This document shows positions 47,589 to 58,798 of a stretch of 64,000 nt of DNA, piece by piece; positions within the stretch are counted from its first letter, which is position 1, and each line of letters begins with the position of its first letter. The DNA lies in contig NC_088321.1 of assembly GCF_910592395.1 (NCBI RefSeq), positions 7,628,001 to 7,692,000 of the forward strand, in the 5' to 3' direction. The stretch comes from Lineus longissimus (Eukaryota; Nemertea; Pilidiophora; Heteronemertea; Lineidae). The notes below the pieces were generated by a model that saw nothing but the letters and a program-made list of their open reading frames with translations, had not been told where the DNA came from and ran no database searches. A program made the position numbers and the translations under genes.

Positions 47589-48772
47589 GGCCATTCAAAA
47601 TTAATTTTTAGATTTACGTCAGTCAGATCTGAAAAATTTGGTGGGGAGGGGAATTTGTTTTTTACTTTTTGACATTTTGAAATTTTGAAATTTCATGTAC
47701 ATGTATAAAATGGACAAAATAAAGATATGCTAAACAGACTATCTTTATTATTAATTTGAACTATGAGCCAATGATGATGGCAACTACAAACACGAGAAAT
47801 TACATAGCTGTCATTTTGAGTTTAAAGCTGACTGCTATGGCAGTGTCAACTAAAAGTTATTTTGCCCGGAACGTTTATCCCAAACCAGGCCTTCACTGTA
47901 GTTACGCCACTCGTTACCTGAACAACAATGAATCCCATGTTGTCCAGGAATACTGCTCCGGTACACAAATGTCACAAATCGAAATCGAAACTAGTCTACT
48001 TCAACACAATGCCATGGTCCCGCTTGCATCACTAACCACAGATGCTATAATTTATGTGAGTTTTCAACATTTAATGACTCTAGCGTCTGACAGGTGGCGC
48101 TTGCTTGCAATATTAATAATAACTTCAAAGACCGTTGATTTTTTTATTGAACGTGCGCGCCGTACGTGTGTTCAGAGGCTGGCAACTTTATTAAATATTC
48201 AAAGCATCCCTGTAGACAGGAATTATCGCAGTGACCGCATGAAATTGTTGAAGGTTGCCTACAATAGTTTTCCCGCCAAAAACGAGGCCGCTCAGTCGTC
48301 TGCCACGTGTGTACGCGGCAACTCTACCCGATCGTTGGTCCCAGTACGCTATCTTTCCAAGTTCATAACTCAGTTCATATTGTTCTAATCTCTTTGTCAA
48401 AGATATCATTTTGAAGCTTAGGACTATACTAATTGACTGAAACGCAAATTCGCGGCATCCGTGTCCTCCTCAGTTCGAAAAAGATGAAAGAACCTTCCAC
48501 TCTAGTCTATTCCCGCAATGCGGCGTCGGTATACTATTGCGTACTACATCTAACGGGAGTTGGATATTTTGGCTAGTAAATGGTCATATAAGCACTGTAC
48601 CGAAGCTATCCCTATGTAGGGCCATAAAAAAGGTTTCCAATGGGCTTCAAGACCGAACTAATACAAAAAAACGTGTTTTTTTTTAATTTAGCAAAAAACA
48701 AAAAAATATTGGGACGGAGGTAAAAACCGGGGCGGGCGGTAACGTAAATCTAAAAATTCATTTTGAATGGCC
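47589..48772. mobile_element. PIF/Harbinger-like TIR element (1184 bp), TAA TSD
   Basis: Ends GGCCATTCAAAATTAATTTT and its near-complement (TTGAATGGCC at the right) form ~32-bp inverted repeats including TTTTTAGATTTACGT. The flanks TAA at 47586-47588 and 48773-48775 match the 3-bp TWA target preference of PIF/Harbinger. It carries one long ORF (next entry) but no recognisable DDE or Myb/SANT domain. Confidence 0.6.
47771..48388 (+). CDS. Long ORF inside Harbinger-like element, unknown product
   Basis: 205 codons from the first ATG (an in-frame open stretch starts slightly earlier). It is the second-longest open frame in the window after the transposase. Features: Ser/Thr-rich, AIIYVSFQHLMTLASDRWRL, FFIERARRTCVQRLATLLNI and a C-terminal LVPVRYLSKFITQF. 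No Zn-finger, HTH or catalytic motif recognised. Position within an element suggests a captured fragment or accessory ORF, but chance is possible. An overlapping minus-strand frame of 72 codons is weaker. Confidence 0.3.
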   Translation: MMMATTNTRNYIAVILSLKLTAMAVSTKSYFARNVYPKPGLHCSYATRYLNNNESHVVQEYCSGTQMSQIEIETSLLQHNAMVPLASLTTDAIIYVSFQHLMTLASDRWRLLAILIITSKTVDFFIERARRTCVQRLATLLNIQSIPVDRNYRSDRMKLLKVAYNSFPAKNEAAQSSATCVRGNSTRSLVPVRYLSKFITQFILF

Positions 48773-48775
48773 TAA

Positions 48776-49071
48776 TCAATACTTGACACATTCAGACATG
48801 TTAATAGTGGATTTGAGTATTCCAAAGTCTCTCCATAGACAGGCCACACAAAAGCGCCAATAAGAGCTCTACTTCAAAATAGACAATTTTTGGTAAAAAA
48901 TGTATTGATTCGTTACTGTAAATCTAAGGCCATGTCTAACAATTAGTGGCCTGATATTTCAGGACGTATTGTGAAAAGAAGAAACAAATAATTTTTTTCT
49001 CCCGAAAATGCATTAAAAAACAACATGTATTAATGTTTTACCTCGGATGCATTGTGTACTTTAGTAAAAAC
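48776..49071. other. No gene seen
   Basis: AT-rich spacer between the Harbinger-like element and the next pearl-like element. Confidence 0.35.
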
Positions 49072-49800
49072 AACCAGGGGCCATTGTGCTCACCGTAAAG
49101 ATATTTGGCGGTTAGGAATTCATCCTGGTTTAGAAACATGATACAAGTATAGTATATAGGTCAAAACAAAGTCGGTATGACATGTTATGTATCATTGCTC
49201 GGAGTACCTACCATAAAAAAATCATCGAAAACATGTCACTAATAAGCGAGATATTACACTTTTTACCTTTTTTGGTTTTGGCCTCCTGGTGGCCAAGTCG
49301 AAAATAAGATAGGATCAAAATTCCGTGTGGGAGGTTACGTGTGAGGGAGACATGTGCACCAAATTTCAAGTTAATAGCTTTAGTTGTTAAGAAACGTGCC
49401 ATAGTTACACTCAAACAGCCAATTTTTACCGTTTGACCTCCATGACCTTGAAAATAAGGTCAAATCAAAAACCTGTACGATATGTGATGTCTCCTTGCTA
49501 GGAGAACCTACCATTTTTATCGAAAACAAGTCACTCATAAGAGAGATATCACACTTTTCAGGTTTCCACTTCTGGCCCTCTGGTGCCAAGTCAAGACTCA
49601 AATCGGACCGAAATTCACTGTCGGAGGTCACCTGACATTGAGGGTTATGTGCACAAAGTTTCAAGTTCATAGCCCTAGTGGTTAAAAAACGTGCCACTGT
49701 TTTTGATACAGGATACAGACGACGACGACTGACGACTGACGACGGACGACGGCCGACGGAAGCTGCGGTGTTATATAGACTCCCCTACCTTGAGCCAAAA
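49072..49800 (+). repeat. Complete pearl-like element, about two units
   Basis: Left end CCAGGGGCCATTGTGCTCACC; unit blocks CCTCCTGGTGGCCA (about 49281) and GCCCTCTGGTGCCA (about 49574); GAC/TGAC tract (49726-49755); tail CTACCTTGAGCCAAAA. Its left segment resembles the first element at 21221 more than that at 36186, so at least two subfamilies coexist. Confidence 0.75.
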
Positions 49801-50199
49801 GGTAAGGTGTTGAATCTTGAAACTTTATCATCACACATACAGACAATACCAAAATTATTATGAGGGAACTTTCCAATTTTCAATGATAATAGCAAGCATA
49901 GATTAATCTACGCTTAATACCAAGTATATATCCATATTTGCTGATACCAGTAATCTTATGTTAAAAGGCAGGCCAAGTTATAGTATAAAAGATCAGGAGT
50001 TGCGAGTAATTGGTCCTCAATAAATTTCAACTGGTTAATTCATGAGCATCCGATATATCGGTTTTCAGAAGATGATTTATATCTCCTACCTCGATCACTG
50101 TGTTGGGTTGTTTTTATTAATCACTAAACCTTGTTTTACAGGATGCCACTGTTGGTTTTTTAGTCAGCACGTCCCTATTCCATCTGATCTCATCACGTT
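49801..50199. other. No confident gene; possible 3' part of the micro-exon unit array
   Basis: A minus-strand AG followed by a 24-codon open tail to a stop (about 49965 to 49885) could serve as a terminal exon of the micro-exon gene, but nothing confirms it. Confidence 0.2.
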
Positions 50200-53080
50200 G
50201 ATAATAATCATGGTGAAGACCTTCCACCTCATTGTCACTTGACCAACTGTTATCGAGAAGGAACAATGATCAAGGTGTCCATCAAGGTGATCATAGCGAT
50301 TGCTTACCATTTTGTCCTGAAAGTGTAAATGCAGGAGCTGTAATGTATGTATCGATCTAATTGAAAGGAAACAATTAATGCATATATCGAAGACTTTTTT
50401 AACTGCAAAATGTTACTCTTATTTGAAGTCAACTTCCATATCACGCTGATACACATTCGGGTGTCAAAAGATATTCTTCGTACAGTTTTCAATCGAATAA
50501 CCATTGCTATCTTCATTGTTTATTGCAGATATTTCCCATGAGCATACAGGGAACTCCCACTTACCTCGTCCTTTTCACCTCGTTGTTTTCAAGGCGTGAA
50601 ATTTTCTAAGTTTTTTTGGCCATGAGGCAGGAGTAGGTAACGTTAGTAGAATAGCGAGGTGTGTGATAGGGTATTTTGGCCTATGCGGGATATCCGGTCT
50701 ATGACATAAACTTCGCCTGTGACTCCTTCTCCTCCCGAAAACCGACGACGTTTTACATCATACCTATTGTGACTTGACGTGGTAAGCTTTCGTAGATTAT
50801 GCCCAATGTAGGAACACGGAGACACGGTTTTGTCTAGTGCATTGACTTGAGCAGTTGGCCTGCTAAAACCGCCAGCAAGGACTGGTCCGTGCGGTGGACC
50901 CCTCCGGGCGTGACGTCAGACCTGCCCCTGCCACGAGACGCATGGCATTTCCCAGATCGACCCGGAGAACAAATTGTTGACATTAGATTCAAGAACCTAC
51001 ACATTTTTGGGTAGGTTTCTATGCACATTCGAGGCTAGTAATTGGTTTTGTGGCTAATAGTGGGCGCCACACAGTTCCCACAAACGGTCACTAAATTTGC
51101 CCGATACTAGGGACCATAAAGCGGGCTCATAATACTATGCAAAGGAGATTTTTCGGGCACATGAGCTGACCTCCATACGATAGCCAATTATATATACTTT
51201 GGAGGTTCATTGCAAAAGGTGTACCCCATCACAGCTTTTTCTTGCTAGGCTATATGATGACAAACCTCTGCGCCCTGAGGCTTGGACGCATCATCGCGTA
51301 TGAGGCCCAACAGAAGGCGGTGACTTGGTCCCAAACTCACAGAATGGCCTCATAAAATCACCGGAGCATCCTCTGTACACGGAAACTATGATCTTGACGT
51401 TAAAGTACATATTATTTCGATCAGGACTGGCCCATACCTATCCATGGAAACCTTATGCGTCTGAAGAACTATATTTTTTGGGAAGGGAGGACAAAACGGA
51501 CATCGTACCCACTGGCTAGTGAGACCTAAGCAATTCGAGTTGCGCTAGCCAGTATTCACCTAAATAACTAACGTTCTGTTCCAAAGAATACGCCTGCGTC
51601 TTTGGGCTCATGATCGTCATGGTCGGAATAAATCCATCCCTACAACACATATAGGCCTACATTTAAGCGCACATTGGCAGGCGATCGACGAGCAAAACAA
51701 AAAGAACACTTTTGATATCCACTTGGTTTGAAATGTTGTGGTCTGCATAAAACCCATTAAACATAACATCAGCATTTAGTAATTCAGAACTAACACGACA
51801 GTAACCAGTATTTTGTCAATACCGGTTGCTGCTGCGTAAAGTTTTGCTATTCTATTATAAAACGCATACTCCTGGCTCTGGAAAATTTCGGGCCTGATTA
51901 ACGACGAAGAATATGTAAGTGGGAGTTTCCCGTATGTATATTCTGCAGTTGTTCTCATGACTTTGATGATGGTCAGCCTTCCACAATGACAATTGACAGA
52001 CTGCTATCGAGAGGTAACGACAAGGTCTTCATCAAGTTCATTCATGGCCATTGCTTACCACTTCATCCTGAAAGAATAAATGCAAGGAATATAAAGCTTT
52101 GCCACCAACTAGTTGGAATGAAAGAAATGGATTAATCAGTGACTTAAGAGCAAAATATTACTCGCATTTGAGTGCCCACTTCCAAATCATGCTTATGAAA
52201 CTATTCTGATGCCAGAAGTTTTTCCTACTGATCATTGCTGAATACTGGATTTACTTGATGAATGTTATTTTTCAATCGAATAACCCTTGCTGGGTGTATC
52301 TGTGATATACAGGTTTGAGTGATCTTCTAGTGAGCATATCCATATTCCGTCAGTTTTGTTCGTATCCCTTCGATGATGGTTTTGGTAACTGCTTTCCACC
52401 ACAATGACAATCATCCTACTGCTATCAAAAAGTAACTACGGGGTCTTCATTGCGATTGCTTACCTTTTTTCCCTGAAATAGGTGATTCAGAGAGTGTAAG
52501 TTTTATTAGTCGACTGATTGGATGAATCAAATGTTTATATCAAGATTTGCTGTGTTGGTCTATTCATTAAATGACCACAACAATATCATGCTTATACAAC
52601 AAGCAGATGCCACAATATACTTCTTACTGATTATATTTGATGAAAAACTGATACTTGATGAAATTCAATTTTCAATCGGATAACGATTGTTATTTGCAAA
52701 GTTTTACATATCTTTCTAGTGAGCTTATCCATATTTGTCACTGGTTCTCATTACTCAGAGGATGTTCATGGCTATATACCGCCTTCCACCACAAAGACAA
52801 TCGACTTCTAGTGATCGAAAAGTAACGATGAGGTCTTCATCAAGGTCTTTCATGGCGACTGCTTACCTCGCAAATCTGAAAGAGTAAAGGCAGGGGATAT
52901 AACTTTTGTCGCGAACCAATGGGAAGGAAACAAATGCATAAATCGATGACTTTATCTTTATCGCACTTTTTTACCCTCATTTGAAATACAAATAACTCAT
53001 CCGATGCCAGAAGATAATTCCAACTGTTTATCGGTAATTACCGCATATACTTGATAAATCCAGAGTCTTTCAATAGATTT
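50200..53080 (-). repeat. Four tandem ~400-bp units, each with a candidate 9-nt micro-exon
   Basis: Units share CTTCCACCACAATGACAAT, GGTCTTCATCAAGG, GCGATTGCTTACC, CTGAAAG, GGAAGGAAACAAATGCATAA and TTTTCAATCGAATAAC in fixed order. On the minus strand each has an acceptor ending TTTCAG, 9 nt, then GTAAGC: 52875-52867 ATTTGCGAG, 52472-52464 GGAAAAAAG, 52067-52059 GATGAAGTG, 50316-50308 GACAAAATG. Each 9-mer ends in G and starts with G or A, as splice consensus favours. The flanks are conserved while the 9-mers differ. A 1.38-kb insertion separates the last two units. See the findings. Confidence 0.55.
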
Positions 53081-53316
53081 ATTGAAATACATGTATTCTG
53101 ATTAATCACAGCATGGAAAATTTCCTTTATTTATTCCTGGCGTATATCCAAGTTTACCCATGGAGAAAAGTTGAGTTCGCCATTTTCGTACGTAATTCTA
53201 ATGCTGACACGCCTAATCAGAGTATTATTCAAATAAATATTCAAAAGGCTCTGCCTATAATAGGTTGAGTTTGAACGGGTCATGAGTGATTCCACCTCCT
53301 TTTTCGCTGATGTGAG
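50308..53316 (-). CDS. Candidate micro-exon gene: one 159-nt exon plus four 9-nt exons
   Basis: Upstream (minus sense) of the units, 53316-53158 is an open 53-codon segment between a pyrimidine-rich CTCTCCGCTTGGAG acceptor and a TGG/GTAAAC donor, phase 0 on both sides. It starts LTSAKKEVESLMTRSNSTYY and includes RRVSIRITYENGELNFSPW. The four 9-nt exons, if read in phase 0, add ICE, GKK, DEV and DKM. Signal sequence and terminal exons were not found, so the gene is incomplete here. The frame is also open upstream of 53316, so the acceptor is uncertain. An antisense frame (53282-53393, plus) ending at a strong GAGAGTAAGT donor competes for the same DNA. No family recognised. Confidence 0.35.
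50550..51931. mobile_element. Insertion with 17-bp inverted ends between micro-exon units
   Basis: Left GGGAACTCCCACTTAC and right GTAAGTGGGAGTTTCCC are inverted, and unit sequence continues on both sides, so this ~1.38-kb block is inserted DNA. No transposase or TSD recognised. The ends happen to contain GTAAGT, which can mimic splice donors. Confidence 0.45.
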
Positions 53317-54471
53317 CTCCAAGCGGAGAGCGACGAATGCAGCATTTACTCGAATGATTCGCTTATTGCGTGGTAATTTATTTCCAAAGAGGAGAGTAAG
53401 TCACAACGTTAGGATTAACAGTTTCCCTGACAGGAAGCCTTCGGCATGGAATGAAACCGACGACCCGTTAATCACAAATCATGGATAATGATAGGCACTA
53501 TCGTGCAACCTCGCAGTTATGAACTCCTTGATATCAAAGTATAAAATTGTATAAGATTTTTGTTGACGTATTTAGCATCACAAAGGTTTTACTTTCTGGG
53601 GCCCCATGAAGGCGGTAATTATTGACTTACATATCTAATCAAAGTATCAGCGCATTCCCCCTCCTTAGTTTTTGTACTTGAATCGATTCGCGTTAATCAA
53701 CCTCTGTGGTTGTTTCCCATATTTCACCTTTTCTATTCAATAGACGGTTAAAGAGACCATGACTCTTCAATAGGAGTTGAAACTCATGACGTCAATATAT
53801 CTTTCAACCTTCCCCAACACTGAGTGGAAATTCTCAAAAACGGAAACACTCAATTAAAGAATGTCGCGCACCCATATACATATAGGATGCGACCAAACAA
53901 TCACGCATTGACGGAATAATCGTAGAGTCGGTTAATGATCACGCGCCACCTCGCCAGACTAGCTTTTAATCACCGGATATATTGAAAAAGACACATTTCG
54001 TTCTGTTGCACCGCTCTGTGAATTCCATTTTGGGACACCCAGTCAGTATGAAATGCCCAAATTCTTGTTTTAGACGTACGATGGCCAAGTGGTAACATTT
54101 CATGCCTTCTAACCGTGGGGCCCGCATCTAGAATCGGAACTGAGTTGTGTGGGTGCGGGTGTGCGTGCGCGTGTGTGTGTGTGTGGGGGGGTATTTTGTC
54201 CTCATGTCCCTAAAATCTTTTTCACATACATGACATTTGTCATCACGGTCATCAATGAAAATCAATTGCGTGCCCATCAACAAGGTTGTTAGATTCATAT
54301 GGGTCCTTATTCTGAGCTAAACTTTGCAAGATGGCTTTTATATGCCTGGTTTATTATAATAGGAAAGACAGAGTGACAGACATGCGCTGTTGCTGGAACT
54401 GTTGTGGAAACTGGCAGAAATATGACCACAGATATAGCAATGCCACAGAGTTGGGTATGGCACATATGTCG
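53317..54471. other. No confident gene
   Basis: Contains a plus-strand exon-like frame at 53282-53393 with a GTAAGT donor, and a GT-rich microsatellite at 54155-54190. Otherwise unrecognised. Confidence 0.3.
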
Positions 54472-55170
54472 GGCTTACTGGACTTTGCGCAACGAAACGA
54501 AACGAGCGAAATGGGGGAGCGACCATTATGTTTTACCCCGGTAGGCCTACGTCAAGTTCGATACATGGTGTCAGTCACCAGTGAGTGATGACCCACATCC
54601 ACCCAGGCAGCTGAGACACATGTCTTGTTGGACATGCCTACCAATTTTTACTAAATAAAAGCATAACTTCACTTCACACTTTTCGGGGTTGAAAATGTAC
54701 TCACGTAAATCACCAAAATTACATGCCGAATTCGCACATGACCTGTTATTTCTCAAAGCTTGGAAGCTCAAATGTCTGAATGTAATGTATGCGCGTAATG
54801 TATACTCTCAGCAAGCGAATAGTTTTGATCGTCGGTTTTTGATACGAATCATTTCCTGTATGGCCGTTACAAGCCGTTGTCTGAATATGATGTGAACCTG
54901 TTTACCGTTCAATGCTGCTCCCTGTGACGCTGTACCCGCAAATGTTCAATGAACAAAATGCTGATAATGACTTACACGGCTTGTTCGCATCGTAAACATA
55001 GTGGTACCCGGGTTAACTGTCTTTGCGTTTGGCCTGATTTTACAACGATTACTCCCCATGTAACCACGATCTAGGATGGACAGGCTGTGTATTATGAATA
55101 GGAAAAGTCACCTAGGGACCGTTGCGTAGAATACTTTTTTGGCGAAATATTGCGCAAAGTCCAGTAAGCC
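54472..55170. mobile_element. TIR element (699 bp), 9-bp TSD
   Basis: Ends GGCTTACTGGACTTTGCGCA and complement; perfect 9-bp target duplication CATATGTCG (54463-54471, 55171-55179). GG start plus 9-bp TSD again fits Merlin/Mutator-like. The 85-codon plus-strand frame crossing the left end (54331-54588) is therefore not a gene. Confidence 0.8.
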
Positions 55171-55179
55171 CATATGTCG

Positions 55180-55564
55180 AGATGCGCGGGATAAAGCTTT
55201 CATATTTCTATTGTTGTATTCTAAAATTCTCTTGTACTATATACTGTAGCCCATTGTGCGCGTCACAAGTATAGCAGGGTCGTCCGCACACAGACTATTT
55301 AACCGGCTCATCATATAAATCATAATGCAACTTCGCAACTAGCGGAGCTGCTCGAGAAAAGTTTTTCGCGGTAAAGTATTTTGAATGAATTCGATCTTCT
55401 AGTCGACTAGAGGTTTCAATTTTATGGTGATTTGCAAATCAAATGACAAATTAAAGTCGGCTTGGCTATTGCCCGAGCCGCGAACGGCTCATGTGCCAGT
55501 TTCCGTGGCATCAAGCGACTAATAGTATTACTCCCACTTGATAGGATGCTGGTCGATCGCAGGT
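55180..55564. other. No gene seen
   Basis: Unrecognised non-coding DNA between a TIR element and a SINE. Confidence 0.35.
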
Positions 55565-55758
55565 TAACTTCCTAGGCAAGCCTGGTACACATTTACTCCT
55601 TGTACCCATTTACTTCGGGGTGGAGAGAAGCAAGCAGGGTTAAAGTGCCTTGCGCAAAAACAAAAAGATGAAACAGTGTTGATACTTCCGAGTATCGAGC
55701 CTATACGACATTCTAGTCGTAAGCCCGGCGCTCTAAACACTCTGCCACCGATCCCCCC
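55565..55758 (-). repeat. tRNA-derived SINE
   Basis: Minus strand begins GGGGGATCGGTGGCAGAGTG (A-box-like GGTGGCAGAGTG). A B-box-like GGCTCGATACTC follows ~50 bp later, then a tRNA-unrelated body with CTTGCTTCTCTCCACCCCG and AAATGGGTACAAGG. This two-box head plus conserved central block is the layout of tRNA-type invertebrate SINEs. Transcribed, if at all, by Pol III from internal promoters; retrotransposition would depend on a partner LINE. Confidence 0.65.
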
Positions 55759-55770
55759 TATCAAATAATA

Positions 55771-58290
55771 ATAATCCCCCAAATGATTACTCATAATAAT
55801 AGCAATCTGCAAGGATACATGATCGAACTACTTTTCCATTTCGAGACAACTTAATTGCCAGCCTAGAAACAACACTTTGACAACTTGAGTGCAGGTAGAT
55901 ATGTAGATTCCCAGGGCTGCCACTTCGTCATCCTCCTTTCATTTTGAACTGTACGAATTGGGAAAGGCTCATTATCATAATTCAACTTCGGAATTGAGGA
56001 GCGCCACTATCGGTGCTGAGGCAACTAGGGCTGCTGTTCCAGATTTTTTTGGGGAGAGAATGTTTTGTACTGCACACGATTTGGTAATGAACACGAGAGT
56101 CAAGTTTGCCCCAATAGTTAGGGCTCGGGATTCTATGGTCCTATATAATTACTGATCTGTTATCCCATTATTGTTGCTTAAATGACTGTCTCAGTATTGG
56201 TGTCCTTGTAGTGCAAATAACTGAAACTTTTATTTCTATCTCGGATCTCACTTAAATCACAATTTTGGTAAATGCTTATAATAGGGGTCGGGTACAACAT
56301 GCGTATTGGTTTGTTTCCGCTTCAAGGATAATAACTGTGATTAAAAAAACGTCCCCGCCAACACTTTCTTTTACCATCGTGCTCGTTATAAACAAAAGCA
56401 TAGTCTCTCATAGATCAAGAGGTTCGGCAATCATCGAAAATTCCCGCACCTCATCGTCCGTCGGTCAAATAGCACTACCTGTCTGAAATTGCGGGAACCA
56501 TTGTTTAATAGCAGGATGATAAGCCAATGGGCGTGGTGGAAACCAAACTCTCCGATGGCTTTCTGTCACCGAATCAAAACTCTTCAAATGACCGAGGTCA
56601 ACAGGTCATGACTATCAGATACAACGCACGTGATTTCTTACAACCATTATATGAACTGAAGGAAATGGCCGTCAACTGGTTGAGGCAGTAACAAATTTCT
56701 TTTTTTACGAACGGTGATATCATTTAAGAGATGCGTGCTCGACTATCGCATGCACCCGAATCATTTACTTTTCTTTTCTTTTCTTGTTACCTGTTACATG
56801 TAGATCTATATTATAAATTACTACATGTACATTGCAAACGAAGCTTTGACAGGGAATTGTCAATATCAATCTATAGCAAAATTACCACACAGGTACAGTT
56901 TGCAACCGATGTCAAAATGTGTTGAAGTAGCGCCCTTTCCCTAGGCGTGCATACCACACTACTTCTTGACGCAAGGGCCCAACGCGCCGCGTAGCGGCAA
57001 AAAAAGCGAAGCTGGCGAAACATTTATAACGGGTCACCGTCACTTATTATTGGACTTATAGCGCATTTACGGGGTTGCAACTATTTTGCTTTATAGTGTC
57101 ACCAGGAAAGAAAAGCATGCGACCTAACGCCGATCTATTTGTATAAAGTGATAATTGGAAGGTATATAGTAGGAAATATCAATAAAATAATCATTCCATG
57201 TCGTCTTTTGAGGGCATTTTTGATTGTAAAAAATATATGTGTACGTCACCGTAGTCTCTGCAATGATAATTTTATCAGAGCAGTCTCGCGCAAGTAGAAG
57301 TTCTTTACCTATTAGTTCTTCACTTATTAGTCTCAACGTCTGGCGCAAAGCCAGACGTTTTCCATTACGATTTCACTACGATGTTTGACAAGAAGGAGCA
57401 GTGCGCGAGATATGCTAATGAGCAGACTTCCCTCGCTTGAGTTTCTGAAGAATGTTCCATATCGCGCAAAGCTCATCACTACTGATTATGACAGGCGTGC
57501 AACGGTAGGTATCTGCTCCCCAACTTCCACCCTAATACGGTACAATAAGTTACCATTTGATGGGAATGGGACAATGCCCTCACTGTGTATGGAGTCATAG
57601 GGATAAGAAGACATTATTCATTAGTGTTGGTACAAGTGATTTTGCCCAAAAAGCATGCGCATTCAAAAAACAAAATATGCAAGGTTACGGTATCACGTAC
57701 ATGACCATGACGACGTGCAGAAATTGCACTGGCCAGTGCATACCCTATGGCTATGTACTAGTAAACATGGTAAACATGAACAACATCATTATTCATCGGC
57801 AGTTCATTTTACTCCGAGCTTTTCCTGAAACATATAGCCATGATGATTAGGCCTACCATGTACCATGACCAATAACAGCACTAGATCATGTAGATGTCAA
57901 CAAGTTCACATGAACCGTATAATCCCGCATGGCGCATGTGGGGCATGCGTCTAAACCAAGCCCCAAAATCACTTGTTTTGGTCTATTTCACTTGTGTTTC
58001 CCCCGTCTCCCAGTCCATAATACATTTACAGTTTACAATCCCCGATCATGGCCCAACAAAAGGTCATCGGTTGACTAAAGGAACACAACTGTTCAATGGA
58101 TTTATAGTTGAATGCGATCAAACTACGTCTTTTCAATCGTGGATTGTAAATTTAACCCCATGGGCCTAGGGAAGGCCCTATAACAATACTTTCGACACAG
58201 TTATTATCTCCGCTGCCTCCACCATGTTACACACAGTGCTCACTGCTGATTCTAAAATGCGCCACCTAGTCAAAACAGGACATATGTTCT
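55771..58290. other. No confident gene
   Basis: Holds a 10-bp perfect GC-rich hairpin (57335-57344 with 57350-57359) and a ~140-bp segment (about 57366-57505) repeated at about 59330-59466. The latter reads in one frame FTTMFDKKEQCARYANEQTS and then stops. Other frames lack support. Confidence 0.35.
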
Positions 58291-58368
58291 TCTAGGAATA
58301 GATCTCTTTCCAATATTTCGTCATTCCACTATCGTCATCACCTCATCATACTTTCATTGACATTACAG

Positions 58369-58798
58369 GCACACATCCACAGAGCACTCTTCAAATCATC
58401 TACACAGTGGTTATCCAACTAGGATTATAAAGGTAATTTCTTAGCCCCGCACAGTGGGTTTCAGTCTTGATAAAGGGGCACTATTGCTAGCAGCTAGGTA
58501 GGCAAGATAAAGTTAGCCGAAGTAGCCGATAGGGGTCTCTCACCCCTCAAAGTCCGTCACAACTATTCAAGCTTGTGCAAGGAATACATGCAGCGCTGAC
58601 TCTAACAAGACCCAATGGGAATGTCGCACAGTCATCTGTCAAAAACAAGACCTATGTTGTAGTATGATCTCTTGCCAATATTTAATAATTGCACTATCGT
58701 CATCATCTCATCATTCTTCATTGACATTACAGGCACACATTGACATAGACCACTGTTGCAATCAACGACACAGTCGCTATCCAAGTAGCATTATAGAG
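58369..58798 (+). repeat. Duplicated exon-like segment (58369-58432 and 58733-58798)
   Basis: Both copies sit in a repeated ~145-bp block and are preceded by TTTCATTGACATTACAG or CTTCATTGACATTACAG and followed by GTAATT. The 64- and 66-nt bodies each have one open frame ending alike (HSGYPTRIIK and HSRYPSSIIE). They could be exon relics of a transposon gene or a tandem-duplicated exon. Confidence 0.35.

Noticed and set aside
50089-50096. A fifth, 8-nt micro-exon (TGATCGAG) further downstream
   Set aside because: Not 9 nt, weak acceptor context and flanks do not match the other units.
53282-53488. Plus-strand 68-codon frame with a strong GTAAGT donor
   Set aside because: Competes with the minus-strand exon that fits the micro-exon array; kept only as an alternative since no acceptor or partner exon was found.
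54331-54588. 85-codon plus-strand frame
   Set aside because: It crosses the left boundary and TSD of the TIR element at 54472.
57335-57359. GC-rich hairpin followed by T residues, like an intrinsic terminator or Helitron 3' end
   Set aside because: Eukaryotic DNA, and no CTRR follows the hairpin as a Helitron end needs.
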